Shown: positions 1 to 9,008 of the stretch, in pieces | Layout: every line of letters begins with the position of its first letter | Position numbering within the stretch: the first letter of the stretch is position 1 | Source: Nitrincola iocasae | GTDB taxonomy: Bacteria > Pseudomonadota > Gammaproteobacteria > Pseudomonadales > Balneatricaceae | DNA: 64,000 nucleotides | Direction: 5' to 3' | Assembly: GCF_008727795.1 (NCBI RefSeq) | Contig: NZ_CP044222.1 | Location: 3,534,001-3,598,000, forward strand | Made by a program: the position numbers and the translations under genes | The notes under the pieces: model-generated | Databases searched by the model: none | Told to the model about the DNA's origin: nothing | The model's input: only the letters and a program-made list of their open reading frames with translations

Positions 1-905
1 GACAGTGACGTTCCCTGGCTAATCCTGTTCCAGTAGGACACATAAGCATCAGAGCCTTCTGGCCAATATGAAAGAAACCACGCCTGCCAGGCTTTGGCAT
101 CAAAATGCAGCGGAACGGCCTGATAGCGCAACCCCTGGTATTCTGACTGATATAAAGGGTCAAGCAGGCCTGACCGCGTAGCGATCCGCGTCACTACGCC
201 ATACAGCCCATCGGCAAAATTGGGCATACCCGCCGCACCATTATTGATAACCACACCTTCAGGATAACGCCTGCATACCGGCTGGCAGGTGTGTGACGAA
301 GCAAACGCATCCACACCAGCCGCCTGCAGCCAAGTCTGAATCCTGGCCTGGCGTTCAGGTTCATCTATGCCATCAACAGCAAACCCCCAGCCAGCCAGGG
401 ACGTCGCATCACCATGTACCAGTGCTACCGGACGACCACCCACCTGTACTTTCATAAACAGGGGCAACGCCTTCAATGCATCACGCATAGTGCCTTCCTG
501 TGGCATCTGTTGCTTAAGGCGTTGAAAGATACGATTGGAGCGCTCTACCAAGGCCTGATCCACTGACTCTGGATAAGCACACCCGCAGCCAGCAAGGTTC
601 TCGATTCTTGCCAGCTCTTTTTCCACATTACCGGCCAGCGCATCAAAAGCCTGTACGCCTTGCTGAATTGTGGTAAACCAGTATGCATCTGCATCAAACC
701 AGTGAAAGTCACCATTGAACACCACACGGGCGCCAGGCTCCTTTGCCACCAGTTGTTTCAAGGCCTTGAGTGCAAACGGATTACCATAGAGGCCCCCCAC
801 TACATAAAGCACCTTACAGGAAAACGCCGCAGGCATTGCCGCAATTTCTTCAGGGCGGTAGCGATAATCCAGCGGACAGCTACGCCCGGCAACCAGGTTA
901 TTCAC
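1..905 (-). CDS. metallophosphoesterase-like protein, degenerate metal site, partial (runs off left edge)
   Basis: The minus strand is open from a GTG at 905 to the left edge, at least 301 codons, with no stop. The layout is that of calcineurin-like phosphoesterases: a block GGLYGNPFAL at residues 37-46 aligned with the usual SDIHGN, then NGDFHWF (64-70), GNVE (92-95), VHGDA near residue 170 and SSHTC near 205. The D and H of the first block are G and Y, and the H of GNH(E/D) is V, so several metal ligands are replaced; the GD aspartate, the N, and the H of VHGD and SSHTC remain. The GTG overlaps the end of the upstream symporter gene by 8 bases, which suggests translational coupling. Catalysis is doubtful; a sensory or regulatory role alongside the transporter is inference. 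The C-terminus is not in the window. Confidence 0.7.
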   Translation of the reverse strand, partial: MNNLVAGRSCPLDYRYRPEEIAAMPAAFSCKVLYVVGGLYGNPFALKALKQLVAKEPGARVVFNGDFHWFDADAYWFTTIQQGVQAFDALAGNVEKELARIENLAGCGCAYPESVDQALVERSNRIFQRLKQQMPQEGTMRDALKALPLFMKVQVGGRPVALVHGDATSLAGWGFAVDGIDEPERQARIQTWLQAAGVDAFASSHTCQPVCRRYPEGVVINNGAAGMPNFADGLYGVVTRIATRSGLLDPLYQSEYQGLRYQAVPLHFDAKAWQAWFLSYWPEGSDAYVSYWNRISQGTSL

Positions 906-2277
906 GCTCCAACCCCCACCAGAAACTGACCAGACCGACCGTTAAAATCACCAGTGTCAGTATCAACAGTTTACTGTAATCATGCTCAACCCCCGTCCAA
1001 CTGCCGATCCAGTTCACATAACCGGAAGTTTCCAGGAAATAAATCACCGACCCGCCCACAGCAAACAGGAAATTGATCAGAAAACTCCACTGGGCAACCC
1101 GCCGGTTCATCCAGATACAGAAAATAATGATGGGGGTCAGAAACAGGGAGGCGGTTCCACTGACGGCAACCGCAGCGTATAGATCCCGGGTGCCAAAATA
1201 GACCATAAACAGCCCACCCAGCATAAACAGCAGCATCGCCACACGCCCTCTGTTCGGATGGATTCTCCCCATCCCCATATCAACAATGGCAAGTTTTGAG
1301 GCACTGGAAAGCGTCGAATCCAGGGTCGAGGCCGCTGAAACAATCAGTGCAAGCCCCAGCAGGAAGATAGCAGGCATACCCAGCAAGCGTTGCATGGTAA
1401 CCATCAACTCCTCTTCACCCTGGCGATGTAACCCGGCAAACACGCCCAGCAGCCCAAATAAAATAATGAATGCTGTGGAAATCCAGAAGGCTTGAATAAA
1501 GCTCTTGCGAGTCGTATCACGATCGGCCAGAAAGCCTCGATCCATCATCACCGGGTCATGCAAGGGATAGCTGATCACCTGCAACAGCGCCACCAACAGC
1601 AAAATCCAGCCAGGACTGCCCCACCCCGGTGAACTGACCAGCAATGCCGGTAGATCAAACTGCGAATGACTGATCAGCATGACCAGCAGCACCAGCAGCA
1701 CAGCCAGTAAAATCAGCATCTGCTGTACATCAGTTTTCAGCGATGCGCTTAGACCACCCTTGAGTGAATACACAAGCGTAATTCCTGCTACCGCCAGTAT
1801 GGCCAGATTATAAGCACCGGAACCGGCGACACCGAATACAATACCCACCACCAACAGGTTGGCAAACACCTCTGACAACAGGCGCAAAGACACCAGCAGG
1901 TTGTAACACACCACCCCCATACGCCCAAAACGCTCACTGAAAAACCCTTGAATATTCGAATAGCCGTGCACAAAACGCAGCCGGTCGATAATCAACCAAC
2001 CCGTCAGAAACGAGCCATAATAGACCGCATAGGCCAGGGTACCGGCTATGCCGAAAAAGTACCCCAGCAAAGCGGCATTCATCAGTGAGCGCGCAAAAAT
2101 CCAGGTAGTTACCTGTGACAACGTCAGGGTCCAGACACCGGGCACATACCCCGGCTCCTGCCCTCGAAAAAAACCCTCTGCAGTAGTAACTCGGGGAGCC
2201 ACCCACCAACTCATCCCTGCAACAGCCAGCAACACCGATAGCAATAAGGCCACCTGAAAAGCGGAAGTGATCATCAT
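898..2277 (-). CDS. sodium:solute symporter family protein
   Basis: A 459-residue, highly hydrophobic protein with about 12-13 membrane segments, of the SSS (solute:sodium symporter) family. The segment SAASTLDSTLSSASKL, around residue 315, resembles the serine/threonine-rich helix that binds sodium in this family, and GGLSASLKTDVQQ is the usual loop before the mid-protein helix. It should couple sodium entry to uptake of a small solute across the inner membrane; the substrate cannot be read from sequence. Two start ATGs are adjacent (2277 and 2274), with GGGTAAGG just upstream. The gene overlaps the following phosphoesterase-like gene by 8 bases, so the two form an operon. Confidence 0.85.
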   Translation of the reverse strand: MMITSAFQVALLLSVLLAVAGMSWWVAPRVTTAEGFFRGQEPGYVPGVWTLTLSQVTTWIFARSLMNAALLGYFFGIAGTLAYAVYYGSFLTGWLIIDRLRFVHGYSNIQGFFSERFGRMGVVCYNLLVSLRLLSEVFANLLVVGIVFGVAGSGAYNLAILAVAGITLVYSLKGGLSASLKTDVQQMLILLAVLLVLLVMLISHSQFDLPALLVSSPGWGSPGWILLLVALLQVISYPLHDPVMMDRGFLADRDTTRKSFIQAFWISTAFIILFGLLGVFAGLHRQGEEELMVTMQRLLGMPAIFLLGLALIVSAASTLDSTLSSASKLAIVDMGMGRIHPNRGRVAMLLFMLGGLFMVYFGTRDLYAAVAVSGTASLFLTPIIIFCIWMNRRVAQWSFLINFLFAVGGSVIYFLETSGYVNWIGSWTGVEHDYSKLLILTLVILTVGLVSFWWGLERE

Positions 2278-2611
2278 CCTTACCCTTTTATAGTTAATAA
2301 GGCCTTGGTCGTTTTTTTTCAGATGGCATTACAATAAATGTAATTTTTCCATATACCCGATTGGCAGCTGGCCGATGATGTTGTTTGATGCTGCTGGAGA
2401 CCTGACGCATCCACTTCTTTTGCAACCCTGCCCTGTTGCTTGACAGATGCGTGACCTGCGTCAGATCACGCGGGTTTACGCAAAAGGTCAGGACAAGCCG
2501 CAGGATGAAGAAACCAAAGGCGAATCAGAATAGTACGGAATAAGTCGCATTTGTTGGCCCTGCAGACTGATGAGAGTCAGTTGGATTGATGAATAACTTG
2601 GTAAATAACGA
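2278..2611. other. intergenic region of 334 bases
   Basis: This gap lies upstream of the symporter gene and downstream of the RpiR-type gene; both are on the minus strand. It holds a small inverted repeat, ATTACA-5 nt-TGTAAT at 2328-2344, about 50 bases upstream of the symporter start and a possible operator. A weaker pair, GCGTGA/TCACGC, lies at 2449-2471. I see no convincing gene, RNA or terminator here. Confidence 0.5.
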
Positions 2612-3481
2612 CTAAAAAAGATCTAAACGCTTTGCCATATCTTGCCAACGTTTAATTCGGGCATCGCTGTTTGGGTTGCGCCGAGAAACTGCATCAATCA
2701 ACATGTTTGTTGTTAATACGAGTCCCCAGGTCGATTCTAAAAACAATCCTGATTTGGACTTAAAATAAATGACATGGGCATTGTATTCACTCGCCCAATG
2801 GCAAAATTCATCACTTAGTATCACGATTTGAATGCCTTTTTCGACAGCGACCTCGCACAACTTTCTACCTTCTGAGGCATAGGGGACAACATCCAAAATA
2901 ATCAGGGTATCGTATCCTTTTCGCGTTCGGTTCTTATCCTCCAACCACTCCCCCAGCATGCCGTCATGTGGGGATAGGTACTGCACTCGATCACGAGCCA
3001 GTGATAAACGCCGTGAAAAATCTTCAGCGGTTCCACGTATAGACTGAAAACCAGTTACATACACTCGGGTTGCCGCGCTAACGCAACTCACCAGACTCTC
3101 CCAGTGTTCCGTTTCAAATTGCTCGTATAAGCGCACCATACTTTTTAATTCTTGCTTTAGATTGTCTTTATAAAAAAAGTCTGATGACAATCGCTGACTT
3201 TCATTAGCTTCAATCGGAATGAACTCTTTTTGCAGCTCCTCTTTGAGCGCCGAAATCCCTTGATAGCCAGCCCGCTTTAAAAATCGGCTGACTGTAATTT
3301 GGCTTACGGCCGCTTTTTCAGCAATTGAAGCCCCCGTTTCGTAACTAATTTGATCCAGGTTAAGCAATATAAACTGTGCTACTCGAGCCTCTGATTTAGA
3401 CACTTGAGGAATCCATTCCTGAATCTTCTGTGCCGTCGTCGTCGCGATGTATTCCGGTTTTGAAGAAAACGTATTTTTCAT
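2612..3481 (-). CDS. MurR/RpiR family transcriptional regulator
   Basis: A regulator of about 289 residues in the RpiR family: an N-terminal helix-turn-helix domain (SIAEKAAVSQITVSRFLKRA is the recognition region) followed by a SIS sugar-isomerase-like domain (VYVTGFQSIRGTAEDFSRRL). These proteins usually sense a phosphorylated sugar or related metabolite and control the adjacent catabolic or transport genes. The frame stays open upstream to a TTG at 3571. I prefer the ATG at 3481 because GGTGG lies about 10 bases before it and homologues begin at this point. It is divergent from the ABC transporter genes at 3748, so it is their likely regulator. Base composition is AT-rich like that transporter. 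Confidence 0.85.
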   Translation of the reverse strand: MKNTFSSKPEYIATTTAQKIQEWIPQVSKSEARVAQFILLNLDQISYETGASIAEKAAVSQITVSRFLKRAGYQGISALKEELQKEFIPIEANESQRLSSDFFYKDNLKQELKSMVRLYEQFETEHWESLVSCVSAATRVYVTGFQSIRGTAEDFSRRLSLARDRVQYLSPHDGMLGEWLEDKNRTRKGYDTLIILDVVPYASEGRKLCEVAVEKGIQIVILSDEFCHWASEYNAHVIYFKSKSGLFLESTWGLVLTTNMLIDAVSRRNPNSDARIKRWQDMAKRLDLF

Positions 3482-3701
3482 TCTATCATCCACCCTCTGT
3501 TTCAAGAGTTTTTTGCCATCATCTGGTGCACTTTCAATCCAAAGCAAACCAAAAAGGTGCATACTTATCAATTATTTTTCATACAAAAGGTATTTTTTAA
3601 ATATAAACCATTAATAAATATAGACTTTAAAATTGTTAGAAACATAACATATATTGATATTGAAAGAAAGATACTATCATCTAGAATGAAATAACGGCGC
3701 T

Positions 3702-3747
3702 TTGACAGGCAATAAACTCTTTTAGACATCATCAGGAAGGCAAGGCT
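3702..3747 (+). promoter_or_regulatory. putative promoter and RBS of the ABC transporter operon
   Basis: A perfect -35 hexamer TTGACA at 3702-3707 is followed by a poor -10 (TAGACA/AGACAT near 3723-3729). A Shine-Dalgarno AGGAAGG at 3734-3740 lies 7 bases before the ATG at 3748. The weak -10 suggests dependence on an activator or on relief from the divergent RpiR-type regulator. The region between the two genes (3482-3747) is very AT-rich. Confidence 0.4.
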
Positions 3748-4812
3748 ATGAAACAGTTATTTTCTTTAAAAAGTCGTCACAAGGTAAAAATAACAGTGGC
3801 TTTAACAAGCATTGCAATCACCTCTCTCGGCTTTGTTCACACGGCTTCGGCCACGGAAACACTTAACATCTATAACTGGGGGGAATACATAAATCCAGAG
3901 GTGTTAACACGCTTCACCGAAGAAACCGGCATCCAGGTTAAATTAGACACCTACTCGTCAAACGAGGAAATGCTTGCCAAACTACAGGCGGGTGCAACGG
4001 GATACGACATTGTTTTCCCTTCTGTGCATATGCAAGACATTATGGCAAAGCTAGACCTGCTTGAAAAAACCGATATAAATCAATACTCAGGTTTTGAAAA
4101 TATTGACAGGAGCTTTTTAACTGCAGAGTCTGACCCGAATGGTGAATACTGCCTACCCTATGCGTGGGGAACAGTAGGAATACTGTACAACAAAAATCTA
4201 ACACCTGATTTGAGCTCATGGGAAGATTTTTTTGAACTACCAGGTGAAGGCAAAAATATCGCCATGTTGGATGATATGAGAGAAGTAATCAGTGTCGGAT
4301 TGATCGCGAATGGAAAAAGCGTAAACACAACCGATCGCGATGATTTAGAATCTGCTCAGGAATATATCATTCAGCAAAAAGACAACATTTCTGCTTTTAC
4401 TTACGACAGTATCCCCATGGTGCAATCCGGTGATATTGCTGCCGCCCAATGGTATGTCGGAGCAATGCTCTATGTATTCGATAACCCAGATGAATTGGCT
4501 TACGTCATTCCTGAAGAAGGCGCCACCATGTATCAGGAAAATATGTGCGTCTTGAAACGAGCGCCTAATAAAACCAATGCCAAGAAATTTATGGAGTTTT
4601 TTACCCAACCTGAAATTGCTGCTTTAAATACCAGACAACAAACCAATGGCACTATGAATACCGAGGCCATCGAACTATTGCCAGATAGCTTGCGTAACAA
4701 CCCAAGCATTAACCCACCTGAAGACGTTAAAGCCAAGCTGCAACTATTCAAAGAGTTAGGTGAAGGCATCAGGCTGTATGACCGTGTGTGGACCAGAATA
4801 CGCACATCGTAA
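3748..4812 (+). CDS. polyamine-type ABC transporter periplasmic binding protein (PotD/PotF-like)
   Basis: A 354-residue secreted binding protein. Residues 1-35 form a signal peptide (basic start, hydrophobic core, cleavage likely after ASA). The mature start TLNIYNWGEYI and the following SSNEEMLAKLQAG are hallmarks of the spermidine/putrescine binding family, as is ILYNKNL in the middle. It should deliver a cationic ligand to the membrane permeases encoded at 6007 and 6910. Polyamine binding is a family inference: this family also includes binders of other compounds, and the peptidase at the end of the operon argues that the substrate could be a peptide-like or amide compound. A terminator-like hairpin follows the gene. 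Confidence 0.85.
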   Translation: MKQLFSLKSRHKVKITVALTSIAITSLGFVHTASATETLNIYNWGEYINPEVLTRFTEETGIQVKLDTYSSNEEMLAKLQAGATGYDIVFPSVHMQDIMAKLDLLEKTDINQYSGFENIDRSFLTAESDPNGEYCLPYAWGTVGILYNKNLTPDLSSWEDFFELPGEGKNIAMLDDMREVISVGLIANGKSVNTTDRDDLESAQEYIIQQKDNISAFTYDSIPMVQSGDIAAAQWYVGAMLYVFDNPDELAYVIPEEGATMYQENMCVLKRAPNKTNAKKFMEFFTQPEIAALNTRQQTNGTMNTEAIELLPDSLRNNPSINPPEDVKAKLQLFKELGEGIRLYDRVWTRIRTS

Positions 4813-4838
4813 AAATACTTTTAATAACTTAGATCTTA

Positions 4839-4868
4839 GGCGGGTTCGCCCGCCATTTTTCCTTTTTT
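4839..4868 (+). terminator. intra-operon hairpin with U tract
   Basis: GGCGGG (4839-4844), loop TTCG, CCCGCC (4849-4854), then ATTTTTCCTTTTTTT. This looks like an intrinsic terminator between the binding-protein gene and the ATPase gene. In ABC operons such a partial terminator or mRNA-stabilising stem typically lets the binding protein be made in excess over the membrane components. Confidence 0.75.
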
Positions 4869-4879
4869 TGAGGTTTGTT

Positions 4880-6010
4880 ATGCCAGCACCCACTTCATCA
4901 CCTGAATATATAAAAATTCGTCATGCGCATCGTCAGTTCACTACACCTGAAGGCTGCTCTATTAACGCCTTGGATGATATTAGTTTATCGATTGCACAAA
5001 GCGAGTTTATTACCTTATTAGGTCCATCAGGATGCGGCAAAACAACCTTATTAAAAATCGTAGCTGGATTTGAATCACTAGACAGCGGTGATATTCTTTT
5101 GGATGGACAGTCGATTATTCACCAACCCGCTCACAAGCGTCCAGTTAATACCGTATTTCAATCTTACGCACTCTTCCCGCATATGACCGTTGGAGATAAC
5201 GTCGGTTACGGTTTAGACATCGCTAGAGTCAATAAAACTGAACGCAATAAACGCGTTGCAGAAGCACTTGATATGGTGGGGTTAGCAGGAATCGAAAAAC
5301 GCCTTCCTTCACAACTCTCAGGTGGTCAGCAACAACGTGTTGCCCTGGCTCGCGCCATTATTAATCGTCCTAAATTACTACTGCTGGATGAACCGCTTTC
5401 CGCATTAGACAAAAACCTGCGTCTAAAAATGCAACTTGAGCTCAAAAACCTACAAACCGAACTCGGTATCTGTTTCATCTTTGTCACCCACGACCAGGAA
5501 GAAGCACTGACCATGTCTGATCGAATTGTGGTGCTCAATGGTGGAAAAATAGAACAAGTAGGTACACCCGATGCAATATACCATACCCCACAGACGCAGT
5601 TTGTGGCTAATTTTATCGGCGAAAGTAATCTCTTTGAAGGCACTGTAATCAATAAAACCGAAAATGGCATAGACGTAAACTGTAACGGTTTAGTCATCCA
5701 CAGCCAAGACACTTCCCATGAAGTTGGTGATGATGTTGAGCTGTTATTAAGACCTGAGCACCTATCTCTAACCCCAATTACTGATCAGGAAAGTCCTCAA
5801 GCACAACTGACCATGAAATTGACTCAGACTGTGTTTATCGGCAGCGATTACCAGTTGCATGGTGTACTTAAAAATGGCATAGCACTTTCCGCTTTAACCA
5901 GAAAAACCAATCAACCTTTAATAAAAGGTAATGAAATATCGCTGTATTATCAAATCAGTGCATTACACACGATACCACCAGAAAATAAATATAATAAGGG
6001 GCGGATATGA
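4880..6010 (+). CDS. ABC transporter ATP-binding protein (PotA-like)
   Basis: A 376-residue ATPase. Walker A is GPSGCGKTT, the signature is LSGGQQQRVALARA, Walker B is LLLLDEPLSALD, and the switch histidine is in FVTHDQEEALTMSDR. A C-terminal TOBE-type domain (LLLRPEHLSL region) marks the polyamine/iron importer subfamily. The frame is open upstream to 4760, but GAGG at 4870-4873 sits 6 bases before the ATG at 4880, and homologues start there. It energises uptake by the two permeases that follow. Its stop overlaps the next start by 4 bases (ATGA). Confidence 0.9.
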   Translation: MPAPTSSPEYIKIRHAHRQFTTPEGCSINALDDISLSIAQSEFITLLGPSGCGKTTLLKIVAGFESLDSGDILLDGQSIIHQPAHKRPVNTVFQSYALFPHMTVGDNVGYGLDIARVNKTERNKRVAEALDMVGLAGIEKRLPSQLSGGQQQRVALARAIINRPKLLLLDEPLSALDKNLRLKMQLELKNLQTELGICFIFVTHDQEEALTMSDRIVVLNGGKIEQVGTPDAIYHTPQTQFVANFIGESNLFEGTVINKTENGIDVNCNGLVIHSQDTSHEVGDDVELLLRPEHLSLTPITDQESPQAQLTMKLTQTVFIGSDYQLHGVLKNGIALSALTRKTNQPLIKGNEISLYYQISALHTIPPENKYNKGRI

Positions 6011-6900
6011 AGTTATTGAAGGCCTCTCGGAAGCAGTTAATGCTGCTCGCTTTACTTGCACCAACCAGCCTATTTTTACTGATATTCTTTATTGGTCCCT
6101 TGTTGATCATGTTCACTTATAGCTTTTTACAACCCGGTTTATATGGGGGTATTGAATGGAATTTCTATCACTGGAACTATGGCAGAATCTTTGGCTGGGC
6201 GGATGGTTTTTACGAAGAGTTTGACTCTGTATATTTACAAATATTGTTACGATCAATCGGTCTGGCACTTATCACCGTAATTTGTACTTTATGCATTTGC
6301 TACCCCGTGGCTTTTTGGGTTTCAACCTTATCAAGAAGAAAAAAGTCCCTATGTATATTTTTGATAACCTTACCATTTTTCGCCAGCATGGTAGTTCGAC
6401 TCTATGCTTGGGTATTGATACTACGTAACTCGGGCTTCGCAAATCAGTTCTTACAAGCAACGGGTATTATCACTGAACCCTTGAATCTTATGTTTACAGG
6501 TACGGCTGTTATCATTGGTATGATCTATATTTTCATTCCATTTATGTTTCTACCCATTTACTCCAGTGTTGAAAAGCTCGATAAAAATCTACTTCAAGCC
6601 TCTGAAGACCTAGGCGCTACACCTTTAACTACCTTTCGAAAAGTTATTTTCCCCTTAACGCTACCTGGTATTGTGGCTGGCTGTATTTTGGTTTTTATCC
6701 CCAGCGTTGGCAACTTTGTCGTACCTGATCTGCTCGGTGGTGCCAAAGTATTAATGATAGGCAATATGGTTGAACAACAATTTCTATATGCTCGCAACTG
6801 GCCATTTGGGGCGACACTTTCCATGGTGATCATATTCATGATGCTAATCATTCTGTCATTTTATTTATACAAATCAGCAAGAAGCCAAGCCGCTTTGTAG
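6007..6900 (+). CDS. ABC transporter permease (PotB-like)
   Basis: A 297-residue inner-membrane permease with six predicted membrane segments. The cytoplasmic EAA loop that contacts the ATPase reads ASEDLGATPLTTFRKVIFPL near residue 200. The sequence SVGNFVVPDLLGG is typical of the PotB type. It overlaps the ATPase gene by 4 bases. Together with the next gene it forms the membrane channel of the importer. The coding sequence is noticeably AT-rich compared with the housekeeping genes in this window. Confidence 0.9.
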   Translation: MKLLKASRKQLMLLALLAPTSLFLLIFFIGPLLIMFTYSFLQPGLYGGIEWNFYHWNYGRIFGWADGFYEEFDSVYLQILLRSIGLALITVICTLCICYPVAFWVSTLSRRKKSLCIFLITLPFFASMVVRLYAWVLILRNSGFANQFLQATGIITEPLNLMFTGTAVIIGMIYIFIPFMFLPIYSSVEKLDKNLLQASEDLGATPLTTFRKVIFPLTLPGIVAGCILVFIPSVGNFVVPDLLGGAKVLMIGNMVEQQFLYARNWPFGATLSMVIIFMMLIILSFYLYKSARSQAAL

Positions 6901-6909
6901 GAGCTCATG

Positions 6910-7746
6910 ATGAAAAAACAAACGCCTTTAGGTCACTTACTATCCGTTTACAGTGTGTTCTTTTTTGTCTTCCTCTACGCACCGGTAATGCTGATTGTGA
7001 TTTATTCATTTAACGCCAATCCAGTTAACATTATGATCTGGGATGGTTTCACCCTGGATTGGTACCGTAGTATTTTTGGCGCAGAAACTAGCTTAGCCGA
7101 TTCTTCCAGCTATGTGGACTCAACCAGTCAACTGCTCAATGCGCTTTTGAACAGTCTTATTGTTGCATCCAGCGCTACCCTTATTGCCACGTTGCTAGGA
7201 ACAAGCACTGCAGTCGCCCTGGCACGCTATCGCTTTAAACTGCATTCGTTTTATCGTCTGTTACTGTTTGTACCTATGGTCATGCCCGATATCGTTTTGG
7301 GCATCGCCCTGCTGATTTTCTTCGTTGGTGCCGGTTTTACTCTAGGCAGCAACACTATCATTATCGGTCATTGTACGTTTCTTACCAGCTATGTATTTAT
7401 AGTCGTCAGTGCTCGACTCGCTGGCATGAACCCCCTCACAGAAGCGGCGTCTGCGGATCTTGGGGCGAATGAATGGCAGACTTTCCGACGCGTTACTTTG
7501 CCATTAATTTTGCCTGGCGTGATCGGCGGTGCGTTATTAAGCTTTATCATTTCCATGGATGATCTGGTCATTACTTATTTTATTAGTGGCGTCGACTCAA
7601 CCACGCTACCTGTTTTCATTCTTGGCATGATCCGCCGCGGTATTAAACCCGAGATTAACGCCATTGCGACACTGATGCTGCTATTTTCCGTGGTCGTCGC
7701 CTCGGCGGGTATTTACTTCAAATCTAAAAACACCACTACACACTAA
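6910..7746 (+). CDS. ABC transporter permease (PotC-like)
   Basis: A 278-residue permease with about six membrane segments and the EAA loop ASADLGANEWQTFRRVTLPL. The segment SMDDLVITYFISG is a typical PotC feature. Two ATGs are adjacent at 6907 and 6910. AGGAG at 6899-6903 lies 3 bases from the first and 6 from the second, so I prefer 6910. It follows the PotB-like gene by 9 bases and precedes the peptidase gene by 18, consistent with one transcript. Confidence 0.9.
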   Translation: MKKQTPLGHLLSVYSVFFFVFLYAPVMLIVIYSFNANPVNIMIWDGFTLDWYRSIFGAETSLADSSSYVDSTSQLLNALLNSLIVASSATLIATLLGTSTAVALARYRFKLHSFYRLLLFVPMVMPDIVLGIALLIFFVGAGFTLGSNTIIIGHCTFLTSYVFIVVSARLAGMNPLTEAASADLGANEWQTFRRVTLPLILPGVIGGALLSFIISMDDLVITYFISGVDSTTLPVFILGMIRRGIKPEINAIATLMLLFSVVVASAGIYFKSKNTTTH

Positions 7747-7764
7747 AGAACAAAAGGCTGAACT

Positions 7765-8880
7765 ATGCCCAAATTACGCGCACGTGCACTGGGGCTACCT
7801 TTCCCTGGAACCACAGGCCCCTTCAATGCCATTACGGATGTTCCCGGAATTCAAGTAGGTTACAAAACGCTGATAAACGATGACTCAAGTTCGCCCACCA
7901 GAACCGGCGTTACAGCCATATTGCCCCGGGGACGAAACACCACACCACAACCAGTATGGGCAGGCATGTACGCACTCAATGGTAATGGTGAAATGACAGG
8001 CACTCACTGGATTCAGGATGGTGGCTATTTTGTTGGTCCCATTATGATCACCAATTCCCATGCCGTTGGCATTACCCACCACGCCGCCGTTAAATGGACT
8101 GTAGCGCAATACAAAGATACCTGGCATAACAACCACCTGTGGGCCATGCCAGTCGTTGCAGAAACCTATGATGGTGTACTCAATGACATCAACGCCATGC
8201 ATGTTACCGAGCAGGACGTACTCGATGCATTAGCCAATGCCAAGTCAGGTCACCTGGCAGAAGGTAACGTCGGCGGTGGAACAGGGATGATCGCCTATGA
8301 CTTTAAAGGCGGAACTGGAACCGCTTCTCGACTGGTCGAAATAGCAAACACAACCTACACTGTCGCCGCCCTGGTTCAGGCCAACCATGGTATTCGACCC
8401 TGGTTTACAGTGCTGGGGGCTCCGATTGGAAAGCTGATGCCACACGACCGCATTCACCCTGTGCATGAACAAGGCTCTATCATTGTCATTATTGCCACAG
8501 ATGCACCGATGCTGCCCCATCAACTCAAACGCCTTGCCAAACGTGCCGCCCTTGGCGTCGGCAAAAATGGTTCTCCGGGGGGCAATAACTCTGGCGATAT
8601 TTTCCTCGCCTTTAGCACCGCCAATGAGCAGGATTTACCACAATTCTCAGCACCTGTTTGTGCCATGGACTATTTGAACGATGAAGTCTTTGACGAATTT
8701 TACATGGCTACTGTAGAAGCAACAGAAGAGTCCATCATCAATGCCATGGTAGCAGCAGAAGACACACCCACCTTTAAACAACCGGCAAATAAAGTCTGTA
8801 AAGCCATCGATGGAGAAACCCTCGCAGCCATGGTCAATAGCTTCCATGCAGCAAGTCAAATGTGGCATAAGGTGCAATAA
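7765..8880 (+). CDS. P1 family peptidase (DmpA-like aminopeptidase/beta-peptidase)
   Basis: A 371-residue N-terminal nucleophile enzyme of the DmpA/BapA family (peptidase S58/P1). The start LRARALGLPFPGTTGPFNAI, the segment EGNVGGGTGMIAYDFKGGTG and the processing site GGNNSGDIFLAF are family features. The precursor is expected to cleave itself before the serine of NNSGD, giving two chains, with that serine as nucleophile. Known members release N-terminal residues from amides, beta-peptides or D/L-peptides. No signal peptide is visible, so it probably acts in the cytoplasm on the compound imported by the preceding ABC system. Its base composition is nearer the genome norm than that of the transporter genes. 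Confidence 0.88.
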   Translation: MPKLRARALGLPFPGTTGPFNAITDVPGIQVGYKTLINDDSSSPTRTGVTAILPRGRNTTPQPVWAGMYALNGNGEMTGTHWIQDGGYFVGPIMITNSHAVGITHHAAVKWTVAQYKDTWHNNHLWAMPVVAETYDGVLNDINAMHVTEQDVLDALANAKSGHLAEGNVGGGTGMIAYDFKGGTGTASRLVEIANTTYTVAALVQANHGIRPWFTVLGAPIGKLMPHDRIHPVHEQGSIIVIIATDAPMLPHQLKRLAKRAALGVGKNGSPGGNNSGDIFLAFSTANEQDLPQFSAPVCAMDYLNDEVFDEFYMATVEATEESIINAMVAAEDTPTFKQPANKVCKAIDGETLAAMVNSFHAASQMWHKVQ

Positions 8881-8940
8881 GCTACACACTTGTTTACAAC
8901 CTATACCTCCACGACATAGCGCATATCCTTTACATATAAA

Positions 8941-8972
8941 AGCAAAAAGCCCCTATTATGGGGCTTTTTGCT
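8941..8972. terminator. bidirectional intrinsic terminator
   Basis: A perfect 13-bp stem, AGCAAAAAGCCCC (8941-8953), loop TATTAT, GGGGCTTTTTGCT (8960-8972). A/T runs on both arms let it serve the peptidase gene on the plus strand and ssb on the minus strand. Confidence 0.92.
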
Positions 8973-9008
8973 TTATAAACGTTACAAAATGCTAAGACTA
9001 AGCGTTCG

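Noticed and set aside
545..979. Small open frames around 545-979 on both strands
   Set aside because: They overlap the phosphoesterase-like frame read from 905 to the left edge, which has recognisable motifs.
2449..2471. Inverted repeat GCGTGA/TCACGC as an operator
   Set aside because: Only six bases per arm with an 11-base gap, and it lies well away from any start; too weak to annotate as a site.
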